A stretch of 64,000 bases of DNA, from positions 2,197,501-2,261,500 of the forward strand of contig NC_092878.1 in assembly GCF_028372415.1 (NCBI RefSeq). The letters are read 5' to 3'. The position numbers were made by a program, and so were the translations under genes. Below are positions 1 to 11,764 of this stretch, in pieces. The stretch's first letter is position 1. Each line of letters opens with the position of its first letter. The DNA is from Notamacropus eugenii. Its lineage: Eukaryota; Chordata; Mammalia; Diprotodontia; Macropodidae. The notes under the pieces are model-generated. The model was not told the origin of the DNA, made no database searches, and saw only the letters and a list, made by a program, of their open reading frames with translations.

Positions 1-395
1 TGGGAATATAAAGCTAGTAGGTAGACTCCCAAGGGTTTTATTTCTTCTACAATTCTTTTAAATGGAATTCTTCTTTCTACCTCTTACAGTAGGATTTTGT
101 TGGTGAGATATCGAATGTTGATTTCAGTCTGACATAGGTATGAAATCTACCTCAGAGTAGATTTAAAGGAACTTAGTGCTTCTCATTAAACAACTTTGAT
201 GTATCACTTGTATAGGGATAACTAAACCTTCCTCTGAAAAAAGCTGGCTGCTTGGATACTGACCATAGGGAGTAATTATTGGAACAGATTGGATACTGCC
301 AGATTTCACAGTGATATATATTTTTTAAATAACTATCTGCCCCCTTCTCCTCCCTCCCCCCCCAAAAAAATTCCACCTCAGATTCATAATAACAG

Positions 396-511
396 TGTGA
401 CTGAAGTCGCACATAACCTCTTCGGTCTCAGTTTCCTCATTTGTAAAATAAGGGTGTTGGCCTTGATGGCCTCTAAGGTTCTATACAGTTCTAAATCCAT
501 GATCCTACAAA
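396..511 (+). mobile_element. THER/MIR-type CORE-SINE, 3' part
   Basis: It shows the CORE segment CTCAGTTTCCTCATTTGTAA followed by the L2-like tail ending in 'ctaaatccatgatcct', which is typical of the THER/MIR3 group. Confidence 0.75.
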
Positions 512-774
512 GTAAAAAATAAAAAGTGCAAATATCTAGGAATAATACATACTTGATGGAATATCCCTATGGATTTCCCTTCTCCCAAAGTAATCCCAAT
601 GCTCCTGTGACCTAGATAATGGTCTTCAAGAGCTACTATGGAAAAAACAAAAAACAAAACAACACAGCACCCTTCAGGCAAACTAGGAAGGAGCTTTGCA
701 GCTTAACAAAATAAATCCTCAGACATCTGACATTATGGGCTGTCACCAGGCCTGTACTTACCAGTCGATGACAA

Positions 775-990
775 ACACTTATCAAGTGATTATTATGTGC
801 CAGGCAGGCCTTGTGCTATGAGTTGAAAGCACAAAGTAAGGCAAAAACACAGTCTGGGCCTTCAAGGAGTTTGCATTATGGTGAGGGACACAATAGACAA
901 AAACTTGTACATACAAGCTACATACCGCCTCAATGGAAGGCCATTTCAGAAGGAAGGCCCTGGGCAAGGGACTGGCAAGAAAGATGGAAA
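775..990 (-). mobile_element. L2 LINE fragment, 3' UTR
   Basis: The plus strand carries the antisense L2 3' end: ATTATTATGTGCCAGGCA, a 'gggccttcaaggagtttgc' segment and the following 'acaatagacaaa' region. The copy is diverged and 5' truncated. Confidence 0.7.
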
Positions 991-1004
991 CTGGGAAAGG
1001 CTCC

Positions 1005-1196
1005 TAGGATCATAGCCTTAGAACTGGAAGGGACCTCAAACATTATCTTGTCCAACCCTCTGAATTTACAGATGAAGAAACTGAGGCTTAGAGAGGTTAA
1101 ATGACTTGAACATCACATTTGCATTGAGGATCAGACACAGGATTTAAGCCAGGGTCTCTGAACTCCAAAGCCAGTGTGCCTTCCATCATACTGTGG
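1005..1196 (-). mobile_element. THER/MIR3-type CORE-SINE
   Basis: It runs in antisense from 'ggatcatagccttagaactgg' through 'acagatgaagaaactgaggc' to the tRNA-like head 'ccagtgtgccttccatcata'. This is nearly the full length of the family. Confidence 0.8.
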
Positions 1197-1214
1197 TTTA
1201 AAACCTTTCTGATT

Positions 1215-1857
1215 TCTTAGCACCTACTAGAACTTGTTCCTCTGTCACAGCCTGCAAGAACATAGATTAGGATTTTAGTGTGTAAAAGAATCATAATAAA
1301 TGGAAACAAAGCACAATGAAACATACAAAAGAGAAAATAGTCTGCTGCATTCTGTGTTCCAGCTCTGTAATTCTTTCTCTGGATGTGGATGGCATTTTGC
1401 ATCATGAATCCTTTAGGTCCTTGTGTTGTGGAGAAAGGCTAAGTCTATTAAAGTCAGTCCTTGCACACTGTGGCTGTTACTGTGTATAATGTTCTGGTTC
1501 TGCTCACTTCACTCCACATCAGTTCATATAAGTCTTTCCAGGTTTTCCCGAAGTCTACCTGCTCATCATTTCTTATATCACAATAGTGTTCCATTATATT
1601 CATGTACCATAACTTGTCCAGTCATTCCCCAATTGATGGGTATATCCCCTTGATTTCTAGTTCTTGGCAACTACAAGAAGAGCTGCTATAAATATTTTGG
1701 TACATATGGGTCCTTTTCCCATTTTTATGATCTCTTTGGAATACAGCCCTACAAGTGGTATTGCTGGGTCAAAGGGTATGTACATTTTTATAGCCCTTTG
1801 GGCATAGTTCCAAAATGCTCTGTGATGTTTTGAGTTGGGCATGAATTGGATTTCAGT
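1215..1857 (-). mobile_element. L1 LINE fragment (ORF2 C-terminus and 3' UTR)
   Basis: On the minus strand the end of the ORF2 protein is readable (MYIPFDPAIPL, then LYSKEIIKMGKGP and IFIAALLVVAKN), followed by the marsupial L1 3' UTR. The copy is cut at about 1857, where an RTE-related repeat begins. Confidence 0.85.
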
Positions 1858-2275
1858 GAGGTAGAGTTGCACAAAGTTGTCAGTGTCACTTTCCCAGAAT
1901 TGTCAAAGTCTGATGGCAAGACAAAAGTCAGACAACTGGTGATGATCCAGGATGCAATGGATGACCTTGCCGTCTTCAATGCCTGACCAAGCTCTAAGTG
2001 TTCCACAGTAGCTGCTTCAGCCACTTTCACAGTTATTGTTCTCATCCATTGGGGTGGGAGTTTTCACATGCCTGGGGTAGATATTCCCCAATACCAATGG
2101 GTTTGAGGCCCATTGATTGCCCTCAACCTGGTTTTAGCCCATCTGCTGAGATGGTTTGCTGGTGTGTGGCCACTACACAAGTTACAGCTTCTTGGAGCTA
2201 AGGTGAGAGTTGAGTGCCAGGTGGACACCAAAAGTAGATGAGCAGCCCTGAAAAGATCTCAGTAAGCCTTCAGAC
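1858..2275 (-). mobile_element. RTE-related SINE or RTE fragment
   Basis: The segment around 1930-2110 ('ccaggatgcaatggatgacc', then 'gtagctgcttcagccac') is clearly similar to the minus strand of 55560-55790. It carries the 'gatgacccaggatgcag' theme seen in the SINE at 39.0-39.2 kb. I take it as a diverged member of the RTE-tailed SINE group; its exact ends are uncertain. Confidence 0.5.
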
Positions 2276-2559
2276 CAGAAGTGCTAGTTATCACTGAATA
2301 GTACACACATCCCAATATGTATAAATTTTATATGAATCAAGTAATGGAAATTATAATTTACTAACAGTTTCCAAAGTGATAAAATGTACTCTTGATCATA
2401 TGGAGTCTCCTCAGCGGCTTTTAGAAGCTTCACATAGATGGGCCACAATTGGATGAAGACCAAAGATTCTGCATCTCCAGGATTCAGGGTCCTTTGGGAG
2501 GTATTCTAAGCCCATTTCAACTGGGTACAAGGGCTAAGTCCTCCATCCTTGGAGATAAG

Positions 2560-2750
2560 ATCATAGCTCTAGAGCTGGAAGGGGCTTCAGAGATTATCTA
2601 GTCCCAACCCTTTCATTTTACAGATGAGGAAACTGAGGCCCAGGGAAGTTAAATAACTTGCCAAGACCACTGAGGTAAAAAGTATCAGAGCCAAGATTTG
2701 AACCCAGGACCCCAGACTCCAAAACCATTGTTCTTTCTATTACTTGACAT
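2560..2750 (-). mobile_element. THER/MIR3-type CORE-SINE
   Basis: In antisense it reads 'gatcatagctctagagctgg', then the CORE 'acagatgaggaaactgaggc', then 'gatttgaacccaggacccc'. It is almost complete. Confidence 0.8.
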
Positions 2751-3194
2751 GGAAGCAGCATGGACCTTCTTACTTTATAGTGAAAGGGACGTATTTACCC
2801 AGGCATATCTAAGAGCAAACCTACAAGTTAAAGAGGGGAAAAGAAGGAGTTTACACATGTATACTTTGAACCAAATAAAGATGCCATGAACAAACTCTGA
2901 GAAAGCTCCTTTTGGACCCAAATAACAAGTCATGAGGACAAAAAAATTCTGCATTTCAAGGAAATTGTTAAATCATTGTATCTAAGGAGCACGAGGAAAG
3001 GTAAATGCTATATAAGCAAACTCTGTATCTAGTGACAAAGAATAATCAGCCTGGGTCCTCTTGGGTTTGCCCATCTCATGTTCAATGGCCTTGGAGACTA
3101 GATCTGCATGTCTCTCTACTCAAGCTGCAAAACTTACAATCGTAGTGGCTCGTCCCGATTTGCTACTACTTCCAATAACAACACTGGAGAATTT

Positions 3195-3960
3195 AGGGCA
3201 ATGATTCCCAATCTTTTTTGATGGTACCCAAGACTCTCTCAAGTTTTCTCAACAAGTATTCTAAAATTTAATTGAATTTAAATCTACTTTCTGTTTTAAA
3301 ATAAGCAAATTAATTGCAAACTAGTTTAATTATTTTGAAAAGCATGGGAAGACTTATGTGAATTGATAAAGAATGAAGAAAATAAAACCAGAAAAATAAT
3401 ATACATGATGACCACAACAATGTAAAGAATAAGAAAATGAAACTAAGAGGTGTAATTTTAACAACAGAATTGGCCCCAGGGAAGAAATTTTTAAAATGTA
3501 TTTCCCTTATTTCTCTTCTTTGTAGACTAGAGGAATGATGAGGAGGGGGCAGAGAGGGTTATATACTACATGTGGTATCAAGCACAACATTGGTATAATT
3601 GGTTGGTTTGATGAACTGGGTTTTTTTTCTTATTTTTATTCTTTGTTATATGCAATGAATCCTGGGAGGAGGTATATATTTAGAAATGAAGATAATGTCA
3701 AAACAAAAGATATCAGTAAAATCTTTATTTTGTTTTAATTTACAGATAAGTATTCAGGCATAGCGATTTTAAGTGACGAGTAGGATCACACAGCTAGTCA
3801 ATATCTAAGAAGGGATTGAATTCAGGTCTTCCTGATGTCTAATCCAATGCTTTATTCAATACACCACACAGACTACTTACGTGGCACTCCTGGAAGGTAG
3901 GAAGAATTATCAATATGGTGTCCCAATTCTAAAAAAGGTTGAAAGTCACTGTTTTAGGGT
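3195..3960. mobile_element. hAT-like DNA transposon, non-autonomous, with nested SINE
   Basis: The left end GCAATGATTCCCAATCTTTT and the right end, whose complement reads ACAGTGACTTTCAACCTTTT, form imperfect terminal inverted repeats of about 20 bases of the CAGTGATTCCCAACC kind. The inside is AT-rich with no transposase frame. A CORE-SINE lies inside near the right end. Confidence 0.5.
3738..3875 (-). mobile_element. CORE-SINE fragment inside the DNA transposon
   Basis: Antisense MIR/MAR-like sequence: 'tttacagataagtattcagg', 'cacacagctagtcaatatct', 'gaattcaggtcttcctgatg'. It is younger than the element it sits in, if the surrounding ends are correctly paired. Confidence 0.6.
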
Positions 3961-3967
3961 CATAAAA

Positions 3968-4350
3968 TCACAGAATTTAGAGACAGACTATGACAGTAAA
4001 GTCCATATAGTCCAACCTTTATAGAATTCCCCATCGTACTTACATAAGCAGTCATCTGTCCTTTTTGTGAAACCCTCTAGCAAAAGAGATCCTGCACTCC
4101 AAAAGGCATACAGTTTAATCTTTAAATAGGTATAACTATTAGAAATTTTTTCTCTCAACAAACAGAAATAAATTTTCCCCTTTGCAACTTTTACCCACTG
4201 TTCCTTATTTTGTCTTCTGGGACCAAGACAAGACAACTAAAGCCTCTTCTGCATGCTAGGCCTTCAAATACCTGAAGACAGGTACTGTCTCCCCCTCACC
4301 AAGCCTTGTGTTCCTCAGGCAAAATATTCCTAGTTCCTGCCTAGGCTGAA
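3968..4350 (-). mobile_element. L3/CR1 LINE 3' region
   Basis: The plus strand shows the antisense CR1-type 3' UTR: 'catagaatttagagacagac', 'tccaacctttatagaattcc', the 'cctttgcaacttttacccac' block, 'ccttcaaatacctgaagaca' and a 'tgttcctcaggcaaaatatt' segment. This is an ancient copy. Confidence 0.65.
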
Positions 4351-4529
4351 TGAAAGAAAAAAAAGAAGTTTTACTATAAAAATTGGTGAAAATTATTCCA
4401 ATACTCCAACCCATATGCATAAGAGATATCTCACTATAGTTAGGATGAGAAGAGAGTATTTAGAGTTATTCTTGTATTATTAGATGCTAATTATATTTCA
4501 AGATGCTATTTTTGTCATATCATTATCAC

Positions 4530-4712
4530 AATGACTACCTTTTCCCTATCAAATGGAGTTCAATCTCCTCAGCCTAGCTTCCAAGACCTTCAATAGTCTG
4601 GCCCCACCTGTATGTGCTCCTAACGAGCTTGTAAGCTCTCTGTGGTTCCCCAAAGTACTTAGCTCGAATAGACCTCAACATATTATAGGCTTGCAATAAA
4701 TACTTAATGACA
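4530..4712 (+). mobile_element. L2 LINE 3' fragment
   Basis: Sense L2 sequence: 'ccaagaccttcaatagtctg', 'gagcttgtaagctctctgtg', ending 'gcaataaatacttaatga'. Internal deletions are likely. Confidence 0.6.
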
Positions 4713-5624
4713 TATCCTAAGGGACAGTGAACCATAGTAAAAACTACAGTCCAGTAGGATACTAAGTACCTTAAGTCAATTCCAAAAGTATTTACTGAAT
4801 GCCTAGGATTGTGCCTGGAACTACTTAAATCCATTGGAAAAAACCTTTTGTGTAGCCAGATACAGCTTACTTGACCTCTTTCCAAAAAAAGGGATAATGC
4901 TAGAAGCTGGTAGAAAATGAGATATTTGAAGCGAGGTATATCAAACTCCAGGGGGATATAAAAGTTGACCTCAAGAACCTCCGAATTGCTGGCGTGTTCA
5001 TCATGTCCTGAGAAACACAGGTTTGCAATAATATGTATTATAGCTTTCTTTATCTATAAGCCCTCTAATTAAGGAGGTAATGGGAAAGTCTATGCAAGGT
5101 CAAATGAGGGCAGATTCACCTCAGCCCTGGGATATTTAAACTTAGGACATTTAGACCTTAAAGGCATTTACATTAGCTTAATACTGGGGCTTTCACCTTT
5201 TAAGGGGAGAGAAAATGGAAAGTCCAAATTAAAAGTGCTCCCTCCTTTTTTTTATCCAGCCCCAAGCTACAAGTCTATCTAATTATAGGTAGGGTTATAA
5301 TTTTACTTTTTGAGTGTTCTTGAGATCTGAGGGACAGGCCTAGGCAAAACATTGGAGAACCCCAGTGATTCTGTTCCTTTTTTTCTTTTTTGATTCTTTC
5401 ACTGGCTACTCCTGAAATACCCAGGATGTGGAATTATGTCCTAATCGTAGACATGGGTCTGGTGTTTCTGACCATTTAGTGGCAAGTTTGAAAAGGACAT
5501 TCTTAATTCACCTAGAAAAGTTGAAGTAGCAGTAGAATTTTAATCTAGGATTGACCATTTCTGGTAGTTATCTGTCATTATGATCAATATTATAAGAATA
5601 TTTTATAATCAATATAATAAGACC

Positions 5625-5790
5625 TAGCATTAGAATAGCACCTTAAGCACTTTTGCAAAGCACTTTATAAATATTATCCTATTTTATCCTTACAGCAGTC
5701 CTAGGAGGTAGGTATTATTAACATTCCCATTTTACAGATGAAAAAATCAAAGCAGTAATAGGTTAAGTGACTTTAGCTTATCTAGAAAAA
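5625..5790 (-). mobile_element. MAR/MIR-type CORE-SINE
   Basis: Antisense 3' half of the SINE: 'agcactttataaatattatc', 'gtattattaacattcccatt', 'ttacagatgaaaaaatcaaa'. Confidence 0.7.
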
Positions 5791-5869
5791 TGGAAGAAAC
5801 GTAAGAATTTTGGTCCAGAACTGGATGGTCATTGTGGTTATCTGTCTGCTGTTTTATGGTCAACATAAA

Positions 5870-6110
5870 AATAATAATAGATTACATTTTATAGTACTTC
5901 AATATTTGTAAAGCACTTTACAAACATCTCATTTTTTCATTACAACAACCCTGAGTTTAGTGTCATTATCCTCATTTTACAAAGGAGGAAATTAAGGCAA
6001 ACAGCTATTAAAGCAGTTTGCCCGATGTCGTACAACTGGTAGGTATCTGGGGCCAGAATTGAACTCAAGAATTTTTGTATCTAGAGCCAGGACATTATGC
6101 ACGTGTTACC
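5870..6110 (-). mobile_element. MAR/MIR-type CORE-SINE
   Basis: A longer antisense copy with 'aaagcactttacaaacatct', 'cctcattttacaaaggagga' and a tRNA-like head ending near the 'attgaactcaagaattttt' segment. Confidence 0.7.
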
Positions 6111-7235
6111 AAGACCCTTAACCAGGATCACTAAAAGGTTCACCAGTAAGAATTTCTTCTGAACTCAAAAGCTACCAAAATGAAATGCAAGGTATATTCA
6201 AAACTTTGCTTTCTCCCTTCCAAAGCAATCTCTCTCTCTCTACAACATGAAATGTAAGGGTTATGATAAAGGCACAATCCCCACAACTATGTCATAGTAG
6301 AAAGAAGCCATAGGGAAACAATTACCTGTAGTACTAATATATGTTATCAAAGCTTTCCCCTTAAGGTTATTAGAGAAAGGCTTCATTCATCAGGTAGGGG
6401 ATGAATGAGTCAGATAACTTGTAAGGTCCTTTCTACTTATGACCCTATGATTCTAGATTTTATTTTCCATACCTCCCTGTGTACTTAAGCTTTCTAAAAC
6501 ACACTCAAAATGCTTACTCTCAAACTTTCTTGGTCCAAGGACCATTTCAAGGCGAAATTATTTTCTGGACCATCTATTCCAATCTATCTATTCCTTTTCA
6601 GAGGCTGGGGGAGAGGAGGAAAGAGATAGAAACAGAGAGAGAGAGAAGAAAATACAGGGAGAAATAGAGACAAAGAGATAGAGACTGAGACTGAGAGACA
6701 GAGACAATGAGGGACAAAGAGACAGAGAGAGCACATGAGGATTAATGCAAAGAATAGTGCCTTTTGATGAGAAACCAGTGAGGTAATGTGTGGTTCCGAG
6801 CCTCAGTATGTCATTCTTATATCTGAGCCTATGTTGTCATAAGCAGATCTTCGTCTGTTCTCAGACCCACAAGCATTGAGAATACTTTCTCAGAACTACA
6901 CATCTTTAGCTCTGATAGCATCAAGAGACATCTTCAGGGCTGCAATATAGGATCCAGGGCGTATGAACTTCTGAATATGATCCGTCAAACTTTCCTCCTT
7001 GAACACTACTCAGTGATACATCCCAACAAGTCCCAGCAGACTGTCCCTTTCTTTTGAGAAATTCTTAGCACTGCTCTCTTTAAAATGTCCCATACACCTA
7101 AGAAGATTTATACACTATTCCAAATCCTTTTATAGTTCCAGCAAATTGTCCCAAATTCCTCACAGAAGCCCCCTCTCTCTAATGATCTAAATTCTCCCCG
7201 AATCTGCCAGAATTTGACTTCCTTTGAGTCATCTT
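6110..7235. other. No gene seen; contains a GAGA-rich low-complexity tract
   Basis: Single-copy-looking sequence. Positions 6600-6735 are a purine tract of GAGAGA and GAGACA units. The largest open frame is 62 codons and owes its length to that tract. Confidence 0.5.
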
Positions 7236-7239
7236 ATTT

Positions 7240-7360
7240 ATATAATTGTCATCATAATGAATATTGTTCTCTTGATTCTGCTTATTTCACTGTATCAGTT
7301 CATAAGTCTGTCCATTTTTCTCTTTTCATATTCATCATCTCTTATGGCACAATAATATGT
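7240..7360 (-). mobile_element. L1 3' UTR fragment
   Basis: Antisense L1 signature: 'gattctgcttatttcactgt', 'cagttcataagtctgtcc', 'ttatggcacaataatatg'. It is abutted by a SINE at 7362. Confidence 0.65.
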
Positions 7361-7361
7361 C

Positions 7362-7572
7362 ACTGAGGCAAGGCAGCTATGTAGCATAGTGGATACTGGA
7401 CTTGGACTCAAAGTACAGCTAAGCTGAAAGCCAGCGCCAGGCACTAACTAGCTCTGTAACCCTGGGCAAATCACTGAAGCTTTCTCAGTCTCCCGAGAAA
7501 GTTTCCTCTCCTGTAAAATGGTAATAATAATAGCACCTTCTTCACACTTACCGTGAGGATCAAATAGGATAA
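7362..7572 (+). mobile_element. tRNA-headed CORE-SINE (MAR type)
   Basis: It begins 'gaggcaaggcagctatgtag', carries 'ctagctctgtaaccctgggc', then the CORE 'cctctcctgtaaaatgg' and the '3-prime' segment 'gtgaggatcaaatagg'. There is a small insertion in the head. Confidence 0.7.
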
Positions 7573-7576
7573 TCGA

Positions 7577-7735
7577 TCAATAAGCGTCTATTAAGCATCT
7601 GCTACGTGCCAAGCACTGCGTTAATCACTGGAGATTAAAAGAAAAAAAGGAGGTAAAAGCCTCAAGTAATTTACAATCTAATGACGGAGATCGCATGAAC
7701 ACAAATGTATACAAAGCAAACTACAATTACTCCTT
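7577..7735 (-). mobile_element. L2 LINE 3' fragment
   Basis: Antisense L2 3' end: 'ttaagcatctgctacgtgcc', 'aagcactgcgttaatcactg', 'caagtaatttacaatctaat'. Confidence 0.65.
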
Positions 7736-8079
7736 CCTCATCTCGACTTTCCCCATCGTGGTTTTGATATATCACAGGATGGCATAAGAAATTAAATGGG
7801 AATTTCCTGGGAGTTTATCAGAAGCTGCAGATGACATGGAAAGGCCAGCAGACAACACAGAGCCTATGACCAAACTCTTAATCCAAATTTGACAATAAGG
7901 CACTGAATATACTCCATAAAAGAAAAAAAGAAAAAAATTCAGACTTCTTCTCTGGTATGAAGGGAAAGCCAAAAAGTTTTATGCAGATTTTTCCAGATTT
8001 CAGGGGCTCTGTGCCCCTAATTCTCACATGTGTAAGGAATAACTGTATATAGGTCACAGTAACATTTTAGTATTAATGA

Positions 8080-8455
8080 GAAACTAGAGACAAAGGAAAT
8101 GCCTATCTATTAGAGAATGACTGAATGAATTATGTTATATCATGTAATTATTGCATATTATATCACGTATTATTGTAATGTAAGAAATGCTGAAGATGAA
8201 GAACTCCAGTGCAAGAAGACTCATACGGACTAATGCAGAGGGAAGAAAGTCAGAAAAACAATATGTACAAAGACATCGGCCATATAAATGGAAACAAAAC
8301 TAAAAGACACCAGAATTCAAATAATACATAATATCTCATTTTGGTTCCAGAGAACTAATGATGAAACACATCTCCATCTTTCTGGTGGTGGACTGTAGGT
8401 GCAAAATATTGCATATACAACATGATCTCCATTTCAGTTTGTTTTAATTATTCTC
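8080..8455 (+). mobile_element. L1 LINE 3' fragment, old
   Basis: Sense L1 tail: 'ctattagagaatgactgaat', a 'ttattgtaatgtaagaaatg' segment, 'actcatacggactaatgcag' and a 3' UTR. It is more diverged than the L1s at 26-31 kb. Confidence 0.65.
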
Positions 8456-8789
8456 GTGTTAGGAAACCTTATAATTCTCAAACTTAGTTATTCTTGAGTT
8501 TGGGATTACTAATCAGGTAACCCCCAAGGTTGAGAAAACCCACTCTCACGAACTCCAGTCATAGGTCAGCTGTGCTCAGAAAGGGAAAGACATAGGAGAA
8601 AGTAGGCCAGAAAATTGATGTCTAGGGCCCATAAGTTACCTGGGCAAATACATACCACTTCGGGGGGTTCCTGCAAGTTCTCATTTCTGCCCCTTAGAGG
8701 GCCTTTCCTGAATCTTAACCTTGCTATATTCACATTCAAGTCTTTCCTCAATCTAGTTCTCCAACACAGAACCCCAGGCAACTTGGTGG

Positions 8790-9040
8790 CAATATGGATA
8801 GATCGCTGGGCCTCCAAGAAGGAAGACCTGAGTTCAAATCTAGCCTTAGACATTTACTGGCTATGTGACCAGGGCAAGCCATTAACCTCTGCTTGCCTCA
8901 GTTTCCTCAACTGTGAAAGGAGGTTACAATAGCACCTATTTCCGGATTGTTGTGAAAACCAAATGAGATAATATTTGTAAAGTGTTTAACGCAGTGCCTG
9001 GTACATAATGGGTGCTTAATAATTACTTCTTTCCCTTTAT
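8790..9040 (+). mobile_element. MAR-type CORE-SINE, nearly full length
   Basis: It carries the tRNA head with 'gagttcaaatctagcct', the 'ggctatgtgaccagggcaag' block, the CORE 'tgcctcagtttcctcaactg', 'ccaaatgagataatatttg', and the 3' end 'gtgcctggtacataatgggt'. All family parts are present in order. Confidence 0.85.
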
Positions 9041-9164
9041 ATATTGTTAAATGCTAACATTTTACTAAATGCAGAAAACATTTATAAAGTTCCTGTTGTG
9101 TGCCAGGAAGGTGTATACTAATCAATTAGCCAATCAATAAACACGTATTCAGCAACTGCTGTCA

Positions 9165-9300
9165 GGTAAACAGACACAGTGATATAGTGGAGAGAGAGCT
9201 GGCCTTGGAGCTAGGAAGACCTGCTTTCATATCCCAAATCTGATATAAACTGGTTGGGTGGTTTTGGTCAAGTCTGCTCTTAATGCTCTAGGCAATTCTC
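9165..9300 (+). mobile_element. tRNA-derived SINE, degraded
   Basis: The head resembles 'agtgatatagtggagagaga' with 'ctaggaagacctgctttca'. The 3' part lacks the CORE segment and ends in a short 'aggcaattctctaa' sequence. It sits within the antisense L2 territory. Confidence 0.55.
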
Positions 9301-9901
9301 TAAATTCTATCAATTAGATAGATCTAGCTATTGACAGATTCTCTAAGATCTACAGATTGCAAAGAAGCTGCCATCCCACACTGCTAGCAGGAATTTCCTC
9401 ACCTGGAAATTCTCTATACCAAGAAAGTGAGAAGGGCAGTCTCCATCCCTCTACGTCAAACATTGTATTAAAAGGGAGAAATAAATAGCAAAACATCTTG
9501 ACTTGAAGGAGTTTACAGTCTATCAGACATGTTACATGTACAAGTATATACAAAGATATAGATATATATAATAGATGCATAAATATGATGTAATTTTTTT
9601 GGTGGGGGAGGACTACCCAGGAAATGCATTCTAGGCAAGGTAGGCAGGCTATATGCAAAGGTAAAGAAGAGGAAGATGGAATCTTTTGCATGAGGAACAG
9701 CTAAGTTAATTGACTGGACTATAGAGTGTGTGGAGGAAAATAGAAGAGGACTGGAAAGATACGTTGGACCTTGGTTTGGTAAGAGCTTTAAATGTCAAAC
9801 GGTGAAATTTGTATTGATCCTAGAAGTAATAGGGAGACGTCTGAGTTTATTGAGCAGGGGGATAATAGTAAGACTTGTGCTTTAGGAAAATCCCTTTGCA
9901 G

Positions 9902-10216
9902 GGCAGCTAGGTGGTGCAGTGGATAGAGCACCAGTGCAGAAGCCAGGAGGACCTGAGTTCAAATTTCACCTCAGACACTTGACACTCACTAGCTGTGTGA
10001 CCTTCGGCAAGTCACTTAGCCCCAGCTGCCTCATCCAAGGTCATCCCCATTCATTCTGATGAATATCTGGTCACTGGATTCAGATGACTCTGGAGGAGAA
10101 GTGAGGCTGGTGACCTGCACAGCCCTCCCTCACTCAAAATAAAGTCAAGGGCAAGTCATGTCATTATTTCTCCGATGGCATGGTCTTCTTTGGCAATGAA
10201 GGACAAACACACAGAG
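9902..10216 (+). mobile_element. tRNA-headed, RTE-tailed marsupial SINE
   Basis: It begins GGGCAGCTAGGTGGTGCAGT and has the typical 'gtgtgaccttcggcaagtc' box, followed by a second half 'atgaatatctggtcactgg' and the RTE-type end 'gtcttctttggcaatgaagg'. It is full length and inserted in the L2 copy. The same family occurs at 40.3 kb and, 5' truncated and inverted, at 39.0 kb. Confidence 0.85.
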
Positions 10217-10744
10217 CATGAATTAGAGAAGGGGGCATGTTAAGCCTGAGAGACCAATTCTGAGGCCAGAGTTAAAGACCTAAAATTAGATGATAACTGT
10301 AAGAATGGAGTGAAGAGAACAGATGTGAGAGATGTGATAGTGGAAATAATTGATTGGATGTGAGAAGAGGGAAAGTATAGAATTTATGACTATACTGAGG
10401 TTGTGAAGCTGGGTCCCTAGGAGCATGGTAGTACCCTTTATAGAAACTGGGAAGTTCAGAAAAGGGATGGATTTAGGGGACAATATAATGAATTCATCTT
10501 TAGACATACTATATTTGAAATGCCTGTGACACGTTCAGACTAAGGTTTAATAAGCAGTTGTTAATGTGGGACCAGAGCTCAGGAGAGAGATTTGAGTTGG
10601 ATATATATATCTGTGAGTCATCGGCATGGAGATAATAATTAAAGTCATAGGATCTGGTGAGATCATCAAAAGTAAAGAAAGAGAGAAGAGAGTCCAGGGC
10701 TCAGACTTTGAGTGTACCACAGTTAGGAGAAAGGAAAAAAGTAA

Positions 10745-10985
10745 ATGCTAGGCACTATGCTAAGTGATTTTTATAAATATTATCTCATTTGATCTTCACA
10801 ACAATCCTGGGAGGTACATGCTATTATAATCCCCATTCTACAATTGAGGAAACTGAGGCAAACATAGGTTAACTAATTTGCCTAGGATTTACCAGCTGGT
10901 GTCTAAGGAAGATTTGAACTTGGATCTTCCTGATTCCATGTGTGGAATCCTTATTCTTGTCCACTGTGCTTCTAATTGCCTCCAT
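10745..10985 (-). mobile_element. MAR-type CORE-SINE inside L2
   Basis: Antisense copy from 'gctaggcactatgctaagtg' through 'caattgaggaaactgaggca' to 'ttgtccactgtgcttctaat'. The L2 sequence resumes on its right. Confidence 0.8.
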
Positions 10986-11764
10986 AAGGGGTAAGATCTG
11001 GATGATGATTCAGCAAAGAAAACTCCAGAGTAGCATCAGGAAGGTGAAGGACTGAGAGAAAGCAGAATCACAAAAATACAGAGGAGTTCCGTGGAGGAGA
11101 AGTCGCTCCACAGTGTCAGGTGCTATAACAGGATCAAACATCTTGAGGACCCAGAAAAGCCATCATATTTGAATTATTGGAAAACTTTGGTTTCTTTTGA
11201 ATGATGAAATCAGGAGCCAAATTATAGAATTTTGAAGGAAAAGCAGAGACAATAAGAGCAGATAACTTCTAGGAATTTGACTTTGAAAGGAAGAATAGAT
11301 ATAGGATGACAGTTTGAGAAAATAATCGAGCTTAGTGAGGATTTTTTTAAGAATAGGGAGGCCTGTGTAGGAAAGAAATCAATAGTTAGAGACATTACAG
11401 ACAGGATGATTGTGGGGACAATCAGCTAGGAGAGGGGTTTGGGAGATAGGGGATGGGATGGAGAGTACACGTAGAGAGGCTGGTGTTGGCATAGAGATCA
11501 TCAGACACTAGAAGCAAAGAAGAAAGAATGGGGGTGATGTCAAGTGGTTGAGATGCAGAGGAGAAAAGAAATTCATGGTTAATCACCTTTATCTTTCTCG
11601 GTACGATAGGAGGCTAGGTACCTGTGAGAATGGTGTGGGACACTTGAGGAGCATAGGTTTGGAACAGTAACTGCTGGGCGTGCAGCAGGGGTTTAATTAG
11701 AGAGGAGTAAAAGACAAAAAGAATGAAACAACTTCTTCCCTCAAGGAGTCCATATTCCATGAGA

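Larger units (their letters stand above)
9440..11740 (-). mobile_element. L2 LINE, long copy with part of ORF2 (reverse transcriptase)
   Basis: Most of the 3' half of an L2 element lies antisense. Landmarks are the 3' UTR blocks ('gatcctagaagtaataggga', 'gctttaggaaaatcccttt') and then reverse transcriptase coding sequence. On the minus strand NYYLHADDSQIYI is readable at about 10600-10640, with the catalytic box HADD at 10617-10628 (YADD in intact members). A degenerate LTV..P-like segment precedes it at about 10690-10725. The frame is broken throughout, so this is an old dead copy. SINEs at 9902-10216 and 10745-10985 interrupt it. A copy with this much ORF2 is the longest L2 in the window. 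Confidence 0.75.
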
